From Promethearchaeota archaeon (GTDB lineage Archaea; Asgardarchaeota; Lokiarchaeia; Sigynarchaeales; SOKP01): a stretch of DNA of 32,498 nucleotides. This document shows positions 1 through 8,261 of the stretch, piece after piece. How positions within the stretch are numbered: position 1 is the first letter of the stretch; each line of letters begins with the position of its first letter. Under the pieces are notes generated by a model. The model was not told the origin of the DNA, searched no databases, and saw nothing but the letters and a program-made list of their open reading frames with translations. The position numbers and the translations under genes were made by a program. The stretch is from positions 1 through 32,498 of the forward strand of contig JAUWBH010000051.1 in NCBI GenBank assembly GCA_030605085.1, in the 5' to 3' direction.

Positions 1-1
1 T

Positions 2-178
2 GGTCCGAAAACCATAGAAACGGTCGAGCGGCGCATCCGTGCCTTTATAATAGTTCGAAATGATCCAGAAATACTAGATGATATCCGAATAGCTCGGAAT
101 GTACGAGGTAGCTTCTATATTAATAATCTAAAACTGATAGAACTACCAAACATGGAGAATTGGGTGATGTCAGAGTAG
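2..178 (+). CDS. 3' end of a gene of unknown function (partial)
   Basis: An open frame enters from the left edge and ends at a TAG, giving 58 residues of C-terminus. The peptide is rich in Arg, Ile and Asn (for example VERRIRAFI and IRIARNVRG) and has no membrane segment. About 29 of the first 60 bases are G or C, far above the flanking DNA, and Arg codons are CGG/CGC/CGA rather than AGA. This suggests a recently acquired gene; a transposase C-terminus is one possibility, but I do not recognise the family. The true start is outside the window. Confidence 0.55.
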   Translation, partial: GPKTIETVERRIRAFIIVRNDPEILDDIRIARNVRGSFYINNLKLIELPNMENWVMSE

Positions 179-274
179 AAAACAAAAAAAACGGCTATTT
201 TATAATTGATCCTTTCTTAATAAAATTAGCCAAAATTTGAAATAATTGATATATAACCATTAATAATTTGTTTT

Positions 275-2179
275 TTAATCAATTCCATTACTTGCTTCTT
301 TTACAGCTTTCTCTCTTTCTTTTTTTTCTTTCGCTTCTTTTTCAGCTTTTTCAGCTATTTCCATTAATTCTGTTTCAGATCTTTTAGCTAATTCTATTGA
401 ATCTTCATCAGCCTTTTCTATTGCTTCAAACATTTGGATTTTTTTTATTTCTTCTTCAGCTTTTTCAGCTCTTTCTTTTTCTTCTTCTTCCTCTTGAACC
501 TTTTCCTTCTCAGATTCCTCTTTTTCTTTTGCTTTTAATTCAGATTCCTCTTTTTCTTTTGCTTTTAGTTCAGCTCTCTCTTTTTCAGCTAACTCCTTTT
601 CTTTTGCTTTTAATTCACCTTTCTCTTTTTTTATCTTTTCTTTTTCAGCTTTTTTTTCTGCTTTAAGTTCGTCTTTAGTTTTTTTTGCTTTCTCTTTTTT
701 TTCTTTTTCTTTTTCAGCTTTAATTTTCGCTTTTATTTTAGCTTTCTCTTCTTTAGTTTCTTTTTTAAACTCCTTTCTTGCTTCTTTTCTAGCTTTTTCT
801 TTTTCTTTTTGTTCAGCTCTTTCTATTTTATATTCTTCTTCTAATTTTTCGGCTTTTTCTATTGCTGATATTAAAGCGTCTTCTTTTGCTATTTTTTCAA
901 CTTTTTTTAATTCTTTGTCAGCTTTTTCAATAGCGTCTATTATCGACTTTTTTTTTGGTTTTTTTTTAGCTTCTTTTGGTTTTATTTCTTCTTCTGGTTT
1001 TTCAGCTTTTTCTTTTTTAGCTTTTATTTCAGCTTTTCTTCTTTCCTTTTTAATCTTTTTTACTTGTCTTTTACTTTCTCTAAGTCTTTTCTTGCTAATT
1101 TTTTCTCTCTTTCTTATTTGCTTTAGTTTCCCGTATTGAACTATTCCAATTATTCCCATAACAATCATTAACGGTATGAATAGAATAAACACCCCTATGA
1201 TTTTTAGTGCACTTACTTCGGCACCTGGAAGTAATGCATCTGAGTATTCGTATGCTGCCTTGGAAAATATCAACCAGATCAAAATTGCGTCAGGTTTGAA
1301 GAATTTCAATTTTTTACTAAGTAATTCGGCTTTTTTTCCAATGAGACTACTCATAGAGATGAGTAAAACAAACAAATCGAAGATATAAAGACTTAATCTT
1401 GCAATCACCAACGGTAAAGAAGAACCACCTTTTTTTATAGTAAGTACGGCGCTAACCGCTAAAAATGAAATATATAGCGCAATAAAAATGAAAAAAATTG
1501 CCAACCATGCGTTCAGTCTCCCTTTTATTAATACGAAAAATAGCGCAATAAATGTCAAACCAAGAATTATGATTATTGCTAATATTGGAATGACAGAAAC
1601 TAAAAATGAAATTTCTGGAGAAGATCCTTCCTTTGGAACTAGCATAGGTTGTTCTGCTGCGAAACTTGGAATTGTCAATATTATCAGAATAGATAAACCG
1701 ACTCCTCCGAGGAATAATAACCATCTTAAAATAAAGCTAAAAGGTTCCCGCGCTTTATAGAAAATTTCGTCCAATTTGTTGCCGTATTCGTAGCATGAAT
1801 ACATAGCAAAAACAGCCGTAATGAATATAAGAGAAAATATCGAAATTACGAACATTAAAGATAAAAAACTCTGAATTAAAACTAAAAGAAGCAAACCTAA
1901 AAGATAATAAGCGATTAAAGCAGCAACAAATATCCCTACAGCTTTTAAGATGCTTTTCCAGGTTAATTTCGTCACATCTCCACGTAAGATAACAGTATAT
2001 ATAACTAAAACAACGCACACTACTAAAAGAGGGTAAAAAATGATCTGACCAGTTATACCAGTGAAAAATAGCGCTTCTTGAAAATGGATTGCGGTAAAGG
2101 CGACGAGCAACCAGATAATAAGGACCAAAAAGATTAAATTTCTTTTTTCTACTAGTTTTCCTAAATCCTTGAATCCCAT
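275..2179 (-). CDS. Polytopic membrane protein with long Lys/Glu-rich coiled-coil tail
   Basis: A 634-residue protein. Residues 1-350 carry about ten hydrophobic segments. Residues 350 to the end are an extremely charged Lys/Glu/Ala tail, predicted to be a long cytoplasmic helix or coiled coil. The tail ends GID and includes near-identical tandem units of LKAKEKEES. The membrane half is clearly paralogous to the next gene upstream (2386-3570): both start MGFKDL and share RLNAWLAIFFIF, FSKAAYEYS and QYGKLK. I recognise no family. A membrane-anchored filament or spacer is possible but unproven. Strand context (two paralogs in series, about 206 bases apart) indicates local duplication, with the tail gained or lost in one copy. 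Confidence 0.8.
   Translation of the reverse strand: MGFKDLGKLVEKRNLIFLVLIIWLLVAFTAIHFQEALFFTGITGQIIFYPLLVVCVVLVIYTVILRGDVTKLTWKSILKAVGIFVAALIAYYLLGLLLLVLIQSFLSLMFVISIFSLIFITAVFAMYSCYEYGNKLDEIFYKAREPFSFILRWLLFLGGVGLSILIILTIPSFAAEQPMLVPKEGSSPEISFLVSVIPILAIIIILGLTFIALFFVLIKGRLNAWLAIFFIFIALYISFLAVSAVLTIKKGGSSLPLVIARLSLYIFDLFVLLISMSSLIGKKAELLSKKLKFFKPDAILIWLIFSKAAYEYSDALLPGAEVSALKIIGVFILFIPLMIVMGIIGIVQYGKLKQIRKREKISKKRLRESKRQVKKIKKERRKAEIKAKKEKAEKPEEEIKPKEAKKKPKKKSIIDAIEKADKELKKVEKIAKEDALISAIEKAEKLEEEYKIERAEQKEKEKARKEARKEFKKETKEEKAKIKAKIKAEKEKEKKEKAKKTKDELKAEKKAEKEKIKKEKGELKAKEKELAEKERAELKAKEKEESELKAKEKEESEKEKVQEEEEEKERAEKAEEEIKKIQMFEAIEKADEDSIELAKRSETELMEIAEKAEKEAKEKKEREKAVKEASNGID
511..570. repeat. 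30-bp tandem repeat inside the coiled-coil tail gene
   Basis: Two adjacent 30-base units (511-540 and 541-570) differ at one position. They are followed by a decayed third unit (571-600) and a weakly related fourth. Each unit encodes ten residues of the Lys/Glu tail on the minus strand, so the tail appears to have grown by in-frame slippage or unequal recombination. Confidence 0.75.
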
Positions 2180-2270
2180 AAGAGTACCTAATGTTGAATA
2201 TATTAAAAATTTTCCATTAATATAGAAAATTTATTTTAATTTTTTTTATTATATTAATACCTTCCTTTAA

Positions 2271-2319
2271 GGTGGAGTTGTTCGGGTGGAGTTGTTAAGG
2301 GATTAAGATAATCCCTTAA
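2271..2319. promoter_or_regulatory. 12-base direct repeat followed by a perfect 11-bp hairpin
   Basis: The 12-base word GGTGGAGTTGTT occurs at 2271-2282 and again at 2285-2296. It is followed by an inverted repeat, TTAAGGGATTA (2295-2305) and TAATCCCTTAA (2309-2319), with a 3-base loop. The element sits between the two membrane-protein paralogs, upstream of the 275-2179 gene and downstream of the 2386-3570 gene. It could be an operator, a processing or termination hairpin, or a small mobile-repeat scar. It is GC-rich compared with the surrounding A/T tracts. Confidence 0.45.
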
Positions 2320-2385
2320 AACATAATCTAAAAATAATTATAAAAAGATAATTATAAAATTAAAAAAATGTGTTAATTTTATTGG

Positions 2386-3570
2386 TTAGGTTTGTTTTTT
2401 TTCAGCTTTTTTATCGGTTTTTTCTCTTTCTTTTTTAACTTTTCTTACTTGTCTTTTACTTTTTCTGACTCTTTTCTTCCTAATTTTTTCTCTTTTTCTT
2501 ATTTCCTTCAGCTTCCCGTATTGAATTATTCCAATTATTCCCATAATAACCATTAACGGTATGAATAATAGAAAAACTCCGAGGGTTTTCAGTGCACTTA
2601 CTTCTGCGCTTGGAAGTAAAGCTTCCGAATATTCGTAAGCTGCTTTAGAAAATATCAGCCAAATCAAGATTGCGTCAGCTTTGATAAATTTCAATTTTTC
2701 ACTTATTAATTCAGCTTTCTTTCCTACAAGCGTACTTATAGAAATTAGTAAAACAAGTAAATCGAAGACAAAAAGACTTATTTTCGCAATAACCAACGGT
2801 ACAGAAGTAGTTCCACTTTTTAAACTTAGTACGGCATTAACAATCAAAAATGAAATGTATAACGAAGCAAATATGAAAAAAATTGCGAGCCATGCGTTTA
2901 GCCTTCCCTTTATTAAGACGAAGAATAGCGCAATTACTGTAAGACCGAGTATTATAAGGATAGTTAATGTTGGAATGACAGAAACCATAAAAGAAATCTC
3001 GGGTGAAGTTCCTTCTCTCGGTACAAGAATGGGCTGCTCTGCTGCGAAACTAGGAATTATTAATATTATTAGAATAGATAAGCCGACCCCTCCGAGGAAT
3101 AATAACCATCTTAAAAGAAAACCAAACGGTTCACGCGCTTTATAGAAGGTTTCGTCCAATTTGACACCATTTTCGAAACAGAAATACATTGCAAATATAG
3201 CTGTGATGAATATGAGAGAAAAAATCGAGATTACAAACACTATAGATGCGAAATTCTGAATTAAAACAATAAGAAACGCTCCTAAAATAAAATAAGCAAT
3301 TAAAGCAATAGCGAATATCCCAGCAGCTTTTAAGATATTTTTCCAAGTTAATTTAGTAATATCTCCGCGTAAAAATAGAGAATATATAACTAAAACCATG
3401 CAAATTATTAAAAGTGGGTAAAAGATAATTTGAGCAGTTATTCCACCAAAAAAAAACCGTAACTCCTCTTCCCAATAAATGGTTGTAACCGCAAAAAGGA
3501 GCCAAACTACAAGAATTAGGAAGATTAAATTCTTTTTTTCAAATAATTTTTTAAGGTCTTTAAATCCCAT
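2386..3570 (-). CDS. Polytopic membrane protein, short-tailed paralog
   Basis: A 394-residue protein with about ten predicted membrane segments in residues 10-345, then a short strongly basic tail (Lys/Arg-rich, ending KKQT). It is collinear with the membrane half of the 275-2179 protein, sharing the MGFKDL start, a KLTWK motif, the YKAREPF loop, FAAEQP and RLNAWLAIFF. It lacks that protein's ~260-residue coiled-coil extension. The positive tail favours a cytoplasmic C-terminus. The family is unknown to me. The conserved loops between helices suggest a shared functional core rather than a random hydrophobic protein. Confidence 0.8.
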   Translation of the reverse strand: MGFKDLKKLFEKKNLIFLILVVWLLFAVTTIYWEEELRFFFGGITAQIIFYPLLIICMVLVIYSLFLRGDITKLTWKNILKAAGIFAIALIAYFILGAFLIVLIQNFASIVFVISIFSLIFITAIFAMYFCFENGVKLDETFYKAREPFGFLLRWLLFLGGVGLSILIILIIPSFAAEQPILVPREGTSPEISFMVSVIPTLTILIILGLTVIALFFVLIKGRLNAWLAIFFIFASLYISFLIVNAVLSLKSGTTSVPLVIAKISLFVFDLLVLLISISTLVGKKAELISEKLKFIKADAILIWLIFSKAAYEYSEALLPSAEVSALKTLGVFLLFIPLMVIMGIIGIIQYGKLKEIRKREKIRKKRVRKSKRQVRKVKKEREKTDKKAEKKQT

Positions 3571-3763
3571 AATAACACTTATTTAGAGTAATTTGTGGTT
3601 AATTTATAATAACTATATATAATTTAAAAATTTTATAAAACAAGAAGAATTTAACCAATTTTTAGAGTTTAGGAATTATTTCTTTGAATTATCTTCAGAT
3701 TTTGAAATTTCTTTATAAAAATAATGCTTGAACATTCAATGATTTGAAAACTTTTAATCTCAT

Positions 3764-4336
3764 TTACAGTGTTCCCTTTGTGGAAGGTATTTCATCCGAA
3801 ACGATTCTTTTTGCTTCTTTTATCGCTCTTGCAAGCGCTTTAAAAGCTGCTTCAACTTTATGGTGAAGGTCCTCCCCATAGAGGACAAGTAAATGCAGAT
3901 TCACTTTTGCGTTTTCTGCGAAAGAATTAAAAAAGTGTCTAATATCTTCGACAGCAACATCTTCAATATTGCACTCGTTTAATTTTAAATCTAGAATTAA
4001 TGCTTTCCGGCCACAAAAATCAATGGCACATCTCGCAAGCGATTCGTCCATAGGAATTAGTGCCGCGCCATATCTGTTTATCCCTTTTTTATCGCCTAAC
4101 GCTTTATCAAAGCATTCTCCTAAAGTTATTCCGATATCTTCGATAATATGATGCGTCAAATCCCCTGTTGCTTTAATCTTAAGATCAATATTTGAATGTC
4201 TTGCCAATAAAATTAACATGTGATCCATAAATTTAAATCCAGTATCAATTTCATATATACCTGAACCGTCTAAATTTAATTCTGCTTTTATTTCCGTTTC
4301 ACTGGTTTTTCTTGTAATTTTTGAAGTTCTTTCCAT
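3764..4336 (-). CDS. hisB: Imidazoleglycerol-phosphate dehydratase (histidine biosynthesis)
   Basis: A 190-residue protein of normal length for monofunctional archaeal HisB, which dehydrates imidazole glycerol phosphate to imidazole acetol phosphate in histidine synthesis. Hallmark Mn-binding motifs are present: MDHML at 37-41, HHIIED at 62-67, DESLARC at 97-103 and HHKVEAAFKALA at 158-169. The C-terminus is the usual PSTKGTL. It lies 52 bases downstream of the methylase gene on the same strand, with a GGTGG ribosome-binding site about 8 bases before the ATG, so co-transcription is possible. No other his genes are in the window, so the pathway is dispersed. Confidence 0.95.
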   Translation of the reverse strand: MERTSKITRKTSETEIKAELNLDGSGIYEIDTGFKFMDHMLILLARHSNIDLKIKATGDLTHHIIEDIGITLGECFDKALGDKKGINRYGAALIPMDESLARCAIDFCGRKALILDLKLNECNIEDVAVEDIRHFFNSFAENAKVNLHLLVLYGEDLHHKVEAAFKALARAIKEAKRIVSDEIPSTKGTL

Positions 4337-4388
4337 ACTGTTTCCACCAATAAATATTATGAGTACAAAGATTATAATTGTTAGGATT

Positions 4389-6335
4389 TTAATGAGAATT
4401 GTATTTATTAGTAGGAGTTTCTAAATTTTTCATAAATCTTAAAATGTATTGAATATTTGAATTAGGAATTTTATATAGGTTGAAAACTAATCTATCTACT
4501 TCCTTTTGAATTTTATCGGTTTGATTGACGATATTTCCCGAGTTATTTAATAAGATTTCCACTTTTTCACTAATTTTAGAAGCTAAATCTTTTTCTTTTT
4601 CATTTTCAGGTAATTTGATGGGAAGATTCTTAATTTTTTCAATTAAGATTCTCGGGAATAATTTTTTGTATGAACCAAAAGACTTTATAAAATAATAAGA
4701 TAAAAGCTTAGAATTAATAATTCCTAAAAGATATTTATGATTAAACTCTCTTATTGGAGATTTGGCGATTTTTAAATTATAGAAAGATTGAGACGTCAAG
4801 GATAACTTCTTATCATAGGTGGCGCAAATTAAATTATTTTGGCTTAATTGTCTTATTACAATTCGATCTTCATATATATCTAATTTTTTATAGTTAATTC
4901 CGTCCTTTATTATGTCGATATATTTATATTCTTTTACTTTATAACGATTAATGGAGTATAGAAATAATTTAAAATCGTATTTTCGATATTTAGGAATCGT
5001 TTCGTAAATTATTGTTTCTATATTTTCATCTTTTAATAGAGCATTACAATCGGGACAAATTAGCCTTTTTTTTGGAATAGGTAAAAATTTTTCACATTTT
5101 TTACAAAAAATAATCTCTCCTGTTTTCGTTAATTCGACTCCTCTGTTTATTTTTATTTTAAAACCTTTCTTTTCGTTTAAATCATAAATCTTTGGAAAAT
5201 GATGGTTTAAATAGTCGATAATAAGAATATCTGTTTCATTTAAATGTATTAAAAACTTATGATCCCATTTTTTCAATGTAATTTGAGGAATCAAATTTTC
5301 TATTTGATGAGATACTTTAGTTCTAATATTATTTTGTTCTCTCTCTAATTTCTCATTTTCCTTTTGTAGAACCAAAATTATATTAGAAACAACAGGTTCG
5401 TCAAATTTTGGTCCTGTGTGAAAAATTTCTTTAATTTTAGTTGTATTATAAATATATTTTCTAATAATTGAACGATTAGACAACGCTAAGATTGAATCGG
5501 GAACAATATAACCTAGAAATCCATGGTTTTTTAGCAATTTTATGCCTAATTCAATAAAGATTTGGTAATAATCGTATTGTCCCTTACCAGTCTTAAAATT
5601 ACTATTTTCTATTAAGTGTCTCTGATCGCTTGAAATGTCTCTAATGAATAGATATGGAGGATTTCCTACTACATAATCGTATTTTTCTGCGTCCTTTAAC
5701 ATAAAGGCGTTAGAATTCTTTATATTAAAGTGAGGTAAGCGAAAATCTTTTTCAGATTTTCTCAATACACTAAAAACTCCGAAAAGCTCGTGGTGCATAT
5801 TTATTTGACACAGAATACAAGCAATAGGATTTATATCTATCCCGTATATATTCTCTTTAACTCCTAACACTATAGATTTAGCTTCTTCAAGAGTTAATTC
5901 GGATAGGTTTTTACATTTGAAAATCTTTTTATAACGCTCCACTAATTTTTTAACTGCTTGGACTATAAAACTCCCCGCACCGCAGCTAATATCTATTAAT
6001 TTCTTATTTTCAATATCATTTTTGGCGCTATATTCGACTGCCTTCAAAATATAGTTCACCACAGAAATAGGGGTGTAAAACTCGCCTAAAGCTTTTCTTT
6101 CGTCGTGATTTAATGTCTTTTCATAAATATTTCCAAAAATATCAACATTTAACGGATTATAATTAAGCTCATCCGAATTATCAAGATTATCTTCAAAATT
6201 ATCAAGTTTATATATATTATTAACTATTTTTTTAAGCAGTAATTTATTTTTTTCACTTACTTTACGATATTTGTAAATATCAATAAAATCTTCTATAATT
6301 TTTTCCTTTTTTAAATAATCTGCGAATTTGCTCAT
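4389..6335 (-). CDS. Adenine-N6 DNA methyltransferase (type IIG/Eco57I-like, solitary)
   Basis: A 648-residue protein. Residues 84-89 (GEFYTP) and 115-123 (DISCGAGSF) form the SAM-binding region; NPPY at 225-228 is the amino-methylase catalytic motif. The C-terminal half looks like a TaqI-type target-recognition domain (INRGVELTK near 396-404). That region contains an embedded zinc ribbon with cysteines 411, 414, 427 and 430. No PD-(D/E)xK nuclease motif is obvious in the short N-terminal helical region, and no restriction gene is adjacent. It may be an orphan regulatory methylase or a remnant of a restriction system. Specificity cannot be read from sequence. Confidence 0.9.
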   Translation of the reverse strand: MSKFADYLKKEKIIEDFIDIYKYRKVSEKNKLLLKKIVNNIYKLDNFEDNLDNSDELNYNPLNVDIFGNIYEKTLNHDERKALGEFYTPISVVNYILKAVEYSAKNDIENKKLIDISCGAGSFIVQAVKKLVERYKKIFKCKNLSELTLEEAKSIVLGVKENIYGIDINPIACILCQINMHHELFGVFSVLRKSEKDFRLPHFNIKNSNAFMLKDAEKYDYVVGNPPYLFIRDISSDQRHLIENSNFKTGKGQYDYYQIFIELGIKLLKNHGFLGYIVPDSILALSNRSIIRKYIYNTTKIKEIFHTGPKFDEPVVSNIILVLQKENEKLEREQNNIRTKVSHQIENLIPQITLKKWDHKFLIHLNETDILIIDYLNHHFPKIYDLNEKKGFKIKINRGVELTKTGEIIFCKKCEKFLPIPKKRLICPDCNALLKDENIETIIYETIPKYRKYDFKLFLYSINRYKVKEYKYIDIIKDGINYKKLDIYEDRIVIRQLSQNNLICATYDKKLSLTSQSFYNLKIAKSPIREFNHKYLLGIINSKLLSYYFIKSFGSYKKLFPRILIEKIKNLPIKLPENEKEKDLASKISEKVEILLNNSGNIVNQTDKIQKEVDRLVFNLYKIPNSNIQYILRFMKNLETPTNKYNSH

Positions 6336-6437
6336 CTAAATAATAATAATTAATCGATACATATTTCATTTTTATTATTAACTTTTTATTAATCAATCTA
6401 AGTAAAGATTTTTACAAATAATGAGTTAATAAATATT

Positions 6438-6944
6438 ATGGAAATTTCAAAAAGGGAAACTTACGATTTAAAGGAGCGTAAGTTCCCAGAAAAAATTTGT
6501 TTTAAACCCATAGGTATTATACACACTCCATTTAAATCTTTAAAAGGTATTCCAATACAATCTTCAATGTCCAATGCGAAAGGAATAATTGAGATATTTC
6601 CAGAATATCAAGCAGCTTTAAAGGATTTAGACGGGTTTTCTCATATAATATGTTTATATTTCTTTGATATGGTAAAGTTACCCGTCCCGCTTCAATCAAA
6701 ACCTTTTTTAGAAAACAAACTAAAAGGAGTTTTTGCCATTCGAACGCCATTTCGTCCCAATCCAATTGGTTTTTCAATTTTAGAAATTATAAAAATTAAT
6801 GAAAATAAAATTCATGCAAATCACATTGACATATTAGATAAGACACCTGTTCTAGACATAAAACCTTATGTTTCTCGATTTGATTCTATCAAATCTACTA
6901 AAATTGGATGGTTAGATGGAAAAATTAAGAAAAAAACAAGTTAA
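6438..6944 (+). CDS. TrmO-like tRNA N6-methyltransferase (TsaA/YaeB/UPF0066 family)
   Basis: A 168-residue protein. Family signatures are KPIGIIHTPF at 23-32, RTPFRPNPIGFS at 102-113 and DILDKTPVLDIKPY at 131-144. Bacterial TrmO uses SAM to methylate the N6 of t6A37 in tRNA; the archaeal members are shorter and carry only the core beta-barrel domain, as here. The exact tRNA substrate in this organism is inferred. It is divergent from the methylase upstream (102-base gap). The 6997 gene follows after 52 bases but has its own TATA box. Confidence 0.88.
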   Translation: MEISKRETYDLKERKFPEKICFKPIGIIHTPFKSLKGIPIQSSMSNAKGIIEIFPEYQAALKDLDGFSHIICLYFFDMVKLPVPLQSKPFLENKLKGVFAIRTPFRPNPIGFSILEIIKINENKIHANHIDILDKTPVLDIKPYVSRFDSIKSTKIGWLDGKIKKKTS

Positions 6945-6968
6945 TTCTTTTTTATCTTAAAAAAAACA

Positions 6969-6978
6969 TTTATATAAT
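6969..6978 (+). promoter_or_regulatory. TATA box of the first 7-TM receptor-like gene
   Basis: TTTATATAAT lies in an A-tract. Transcription would be expected to start about 25 bases downstream, near 7000. This favours the ATG at 7024 over the TTG at 6997 as the translation start of the following gene. Confidence 0.45.
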
Positions 6979-6996
6979 AATATATCCATATCAATC

Positions 6997-8133
6997 TTGT
7001 TTAAAAAAAGAGATTCAGTAAATATGATTGTTAATTTATTGCTTATAATTATTTCAATAACAATTTCTATTATAGGCATTGTTTATATTATTACCCATCG
7101 AGAGAATTTCGGCACTTTAAAAAACACGCTTTTAAACGTTTTATTATATTTGCTTTTAGGAATATTTTTCTTTACCGCTATTAATTTATCTACTGAAATA
7201 TATTTCAATAAAGAGATTGCATTAATATGTTGGAATTTTTCAATTATTATTTGGTTATTTTCAACATGTATGCTAAGTTATATTCACAGTTCGGTAATAG
7301 ATTACAAAAAAATGATAACATTACGCGCTTTTTTGTATTCTATTTTAGGAGGCATCACTATAAGCCTATTATTGTTTTCAAATTCAGTTAAGGTAGTACA
7401 AGCAGAGAATAATTACAGTTTTATATTTCAAAATGTTTTTTTATTAATTCTTATAGTATTATTCAATCTTATAGTGATTGCTCAAATGTGGTATATACAA
7501 ATTAAAACACTTCCTAAATTTCGTGATAAAAAATTAGGTTTAATGTTGGGTGCTCTTGCATTTCACTTTTCACTCATAATCTTTTTATATTCTATATTTA
7601 TTATCACTCAAATTATTTTATTAAAAAATCTTTATTTAATTTTTTATCTAATTGGGGCGTCTATTGCGCTATACTCCAATATTAAAAGACCGAATTTATA
7701 CATTGAACTTACAAATCGAATTTATGATTTCATAATTTTTCATAAAAGCGGAATTTTACTCTATACATATAATTTCGAGACAAATAAAGAATATGATGAG
7801 TCACTCATTAAAGGATCTATTCTACTCGGGATTAATCACATCCTATCAAATTTTTTTGATAAAAAAAAGCAAGTGTCTTGCATTCAAATGCAAGATCGTG
7901 ATATAATTTTTGAATACGATAATAAGCTTTACTACGCGATTTTGTTGATAACAGACAAAAAAAATAAGTTTATTGAAAGGTCATTACAGCGATTTATGGA
8001 TAAGTTTAGAGAGTTAAATAAAGAGAATTTAATGGCAATTAATAATTTAAAAAAATTAGTGGATGTTTCGAAATTTAAAAATACTAAGGAACTCATAAAC
8101 GAATATTTCAATCCATATATTATTAAAAATTGA
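6997..8133 (+). CDS. 7-TM receptor-like membrane protein with C-terminal longin/roadblock-like module (A)
   Basis: 378 residues from the TTG; the ATG at 7024, nine codons in, fits the promoter better. Residues 10-230 hold about seven membrane helices with the layout of the 7-TM sensor region that precedes many histidine kinases (YIITHRENFG after helix 1). No kinase follows. Instead residues 240-345 form a small alpha-beta module beginning IIFHKSGILLY (HKSG at 249-252), then GINHIL, RDIIFEYD and ILLITD, then an amphipathic helix. The same module ends the proteins at 8262-9404 and 19998-21680. The fold resembles Asgard longin/roadblock domains that bind small GTPases; this is inference from pattern, not a search. 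Confidence 0.8.
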   Translation: MFKKRDSVNMIVNLLLIIISITISIIGIVYIITHRENFGTLKNTLLNVLLYLLLGIFFFTAINLSTEIYFNKEIALICWNFSIIIWLFSTCMLSYIHSSVIDYKKMITLRAFLYSILGGITISLLLFSNSVKVVQAENNYSFIFQNVFLLILIVLFNLIVIAQMWYIQIKTLPKFRDKKLGLMLGALAFHFSLIIFLYSIFIITQIILLKNLYLIFYLIGASIALYSNIKRPNLYIELTNRIYDFIIFHKSGILLYTYNFETNKEYDESLIKGSILLGINHILSNFFDKKKQVSCIQMQDRDIIFEYDNKLYYAILLITDKKNKFIERSLQRFMDKFRELNKENLMAINNLKKLVDVSKFKNTKELINEYFNPYIIKN

Positions 8134-8261
8134 AATAATTTGAATTTAAGTTATATAATTAAAATCTTTAAATAAGTTTACATCTGAAATTAATACATAT
8201 TAGAAATCTTTAGATTAATAAAATTTTAAAAATAATTCACTTTTAGCAAGTCCATTCAATC

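Noticed and set aside
397..1388. Three plus-strand open frames of 70-89 codons (397-666, 915-1139, 1176-1388) opposite the coiled-coil/membrane gene
   Set aside because: They are Leu/Phe- or Ser/Phe-rich complements of Lys/Glu-rich coding DNA and of the membrane region, with no promoter or ribosome-binding site.
2681..3145. 154-codon plus-strand frame opposite the short-tailed paralog
   Set aside because: A similar frame exists opposite the paralog (1488-1760), which is explained by conserved sequence of the real gene on the minus strand.
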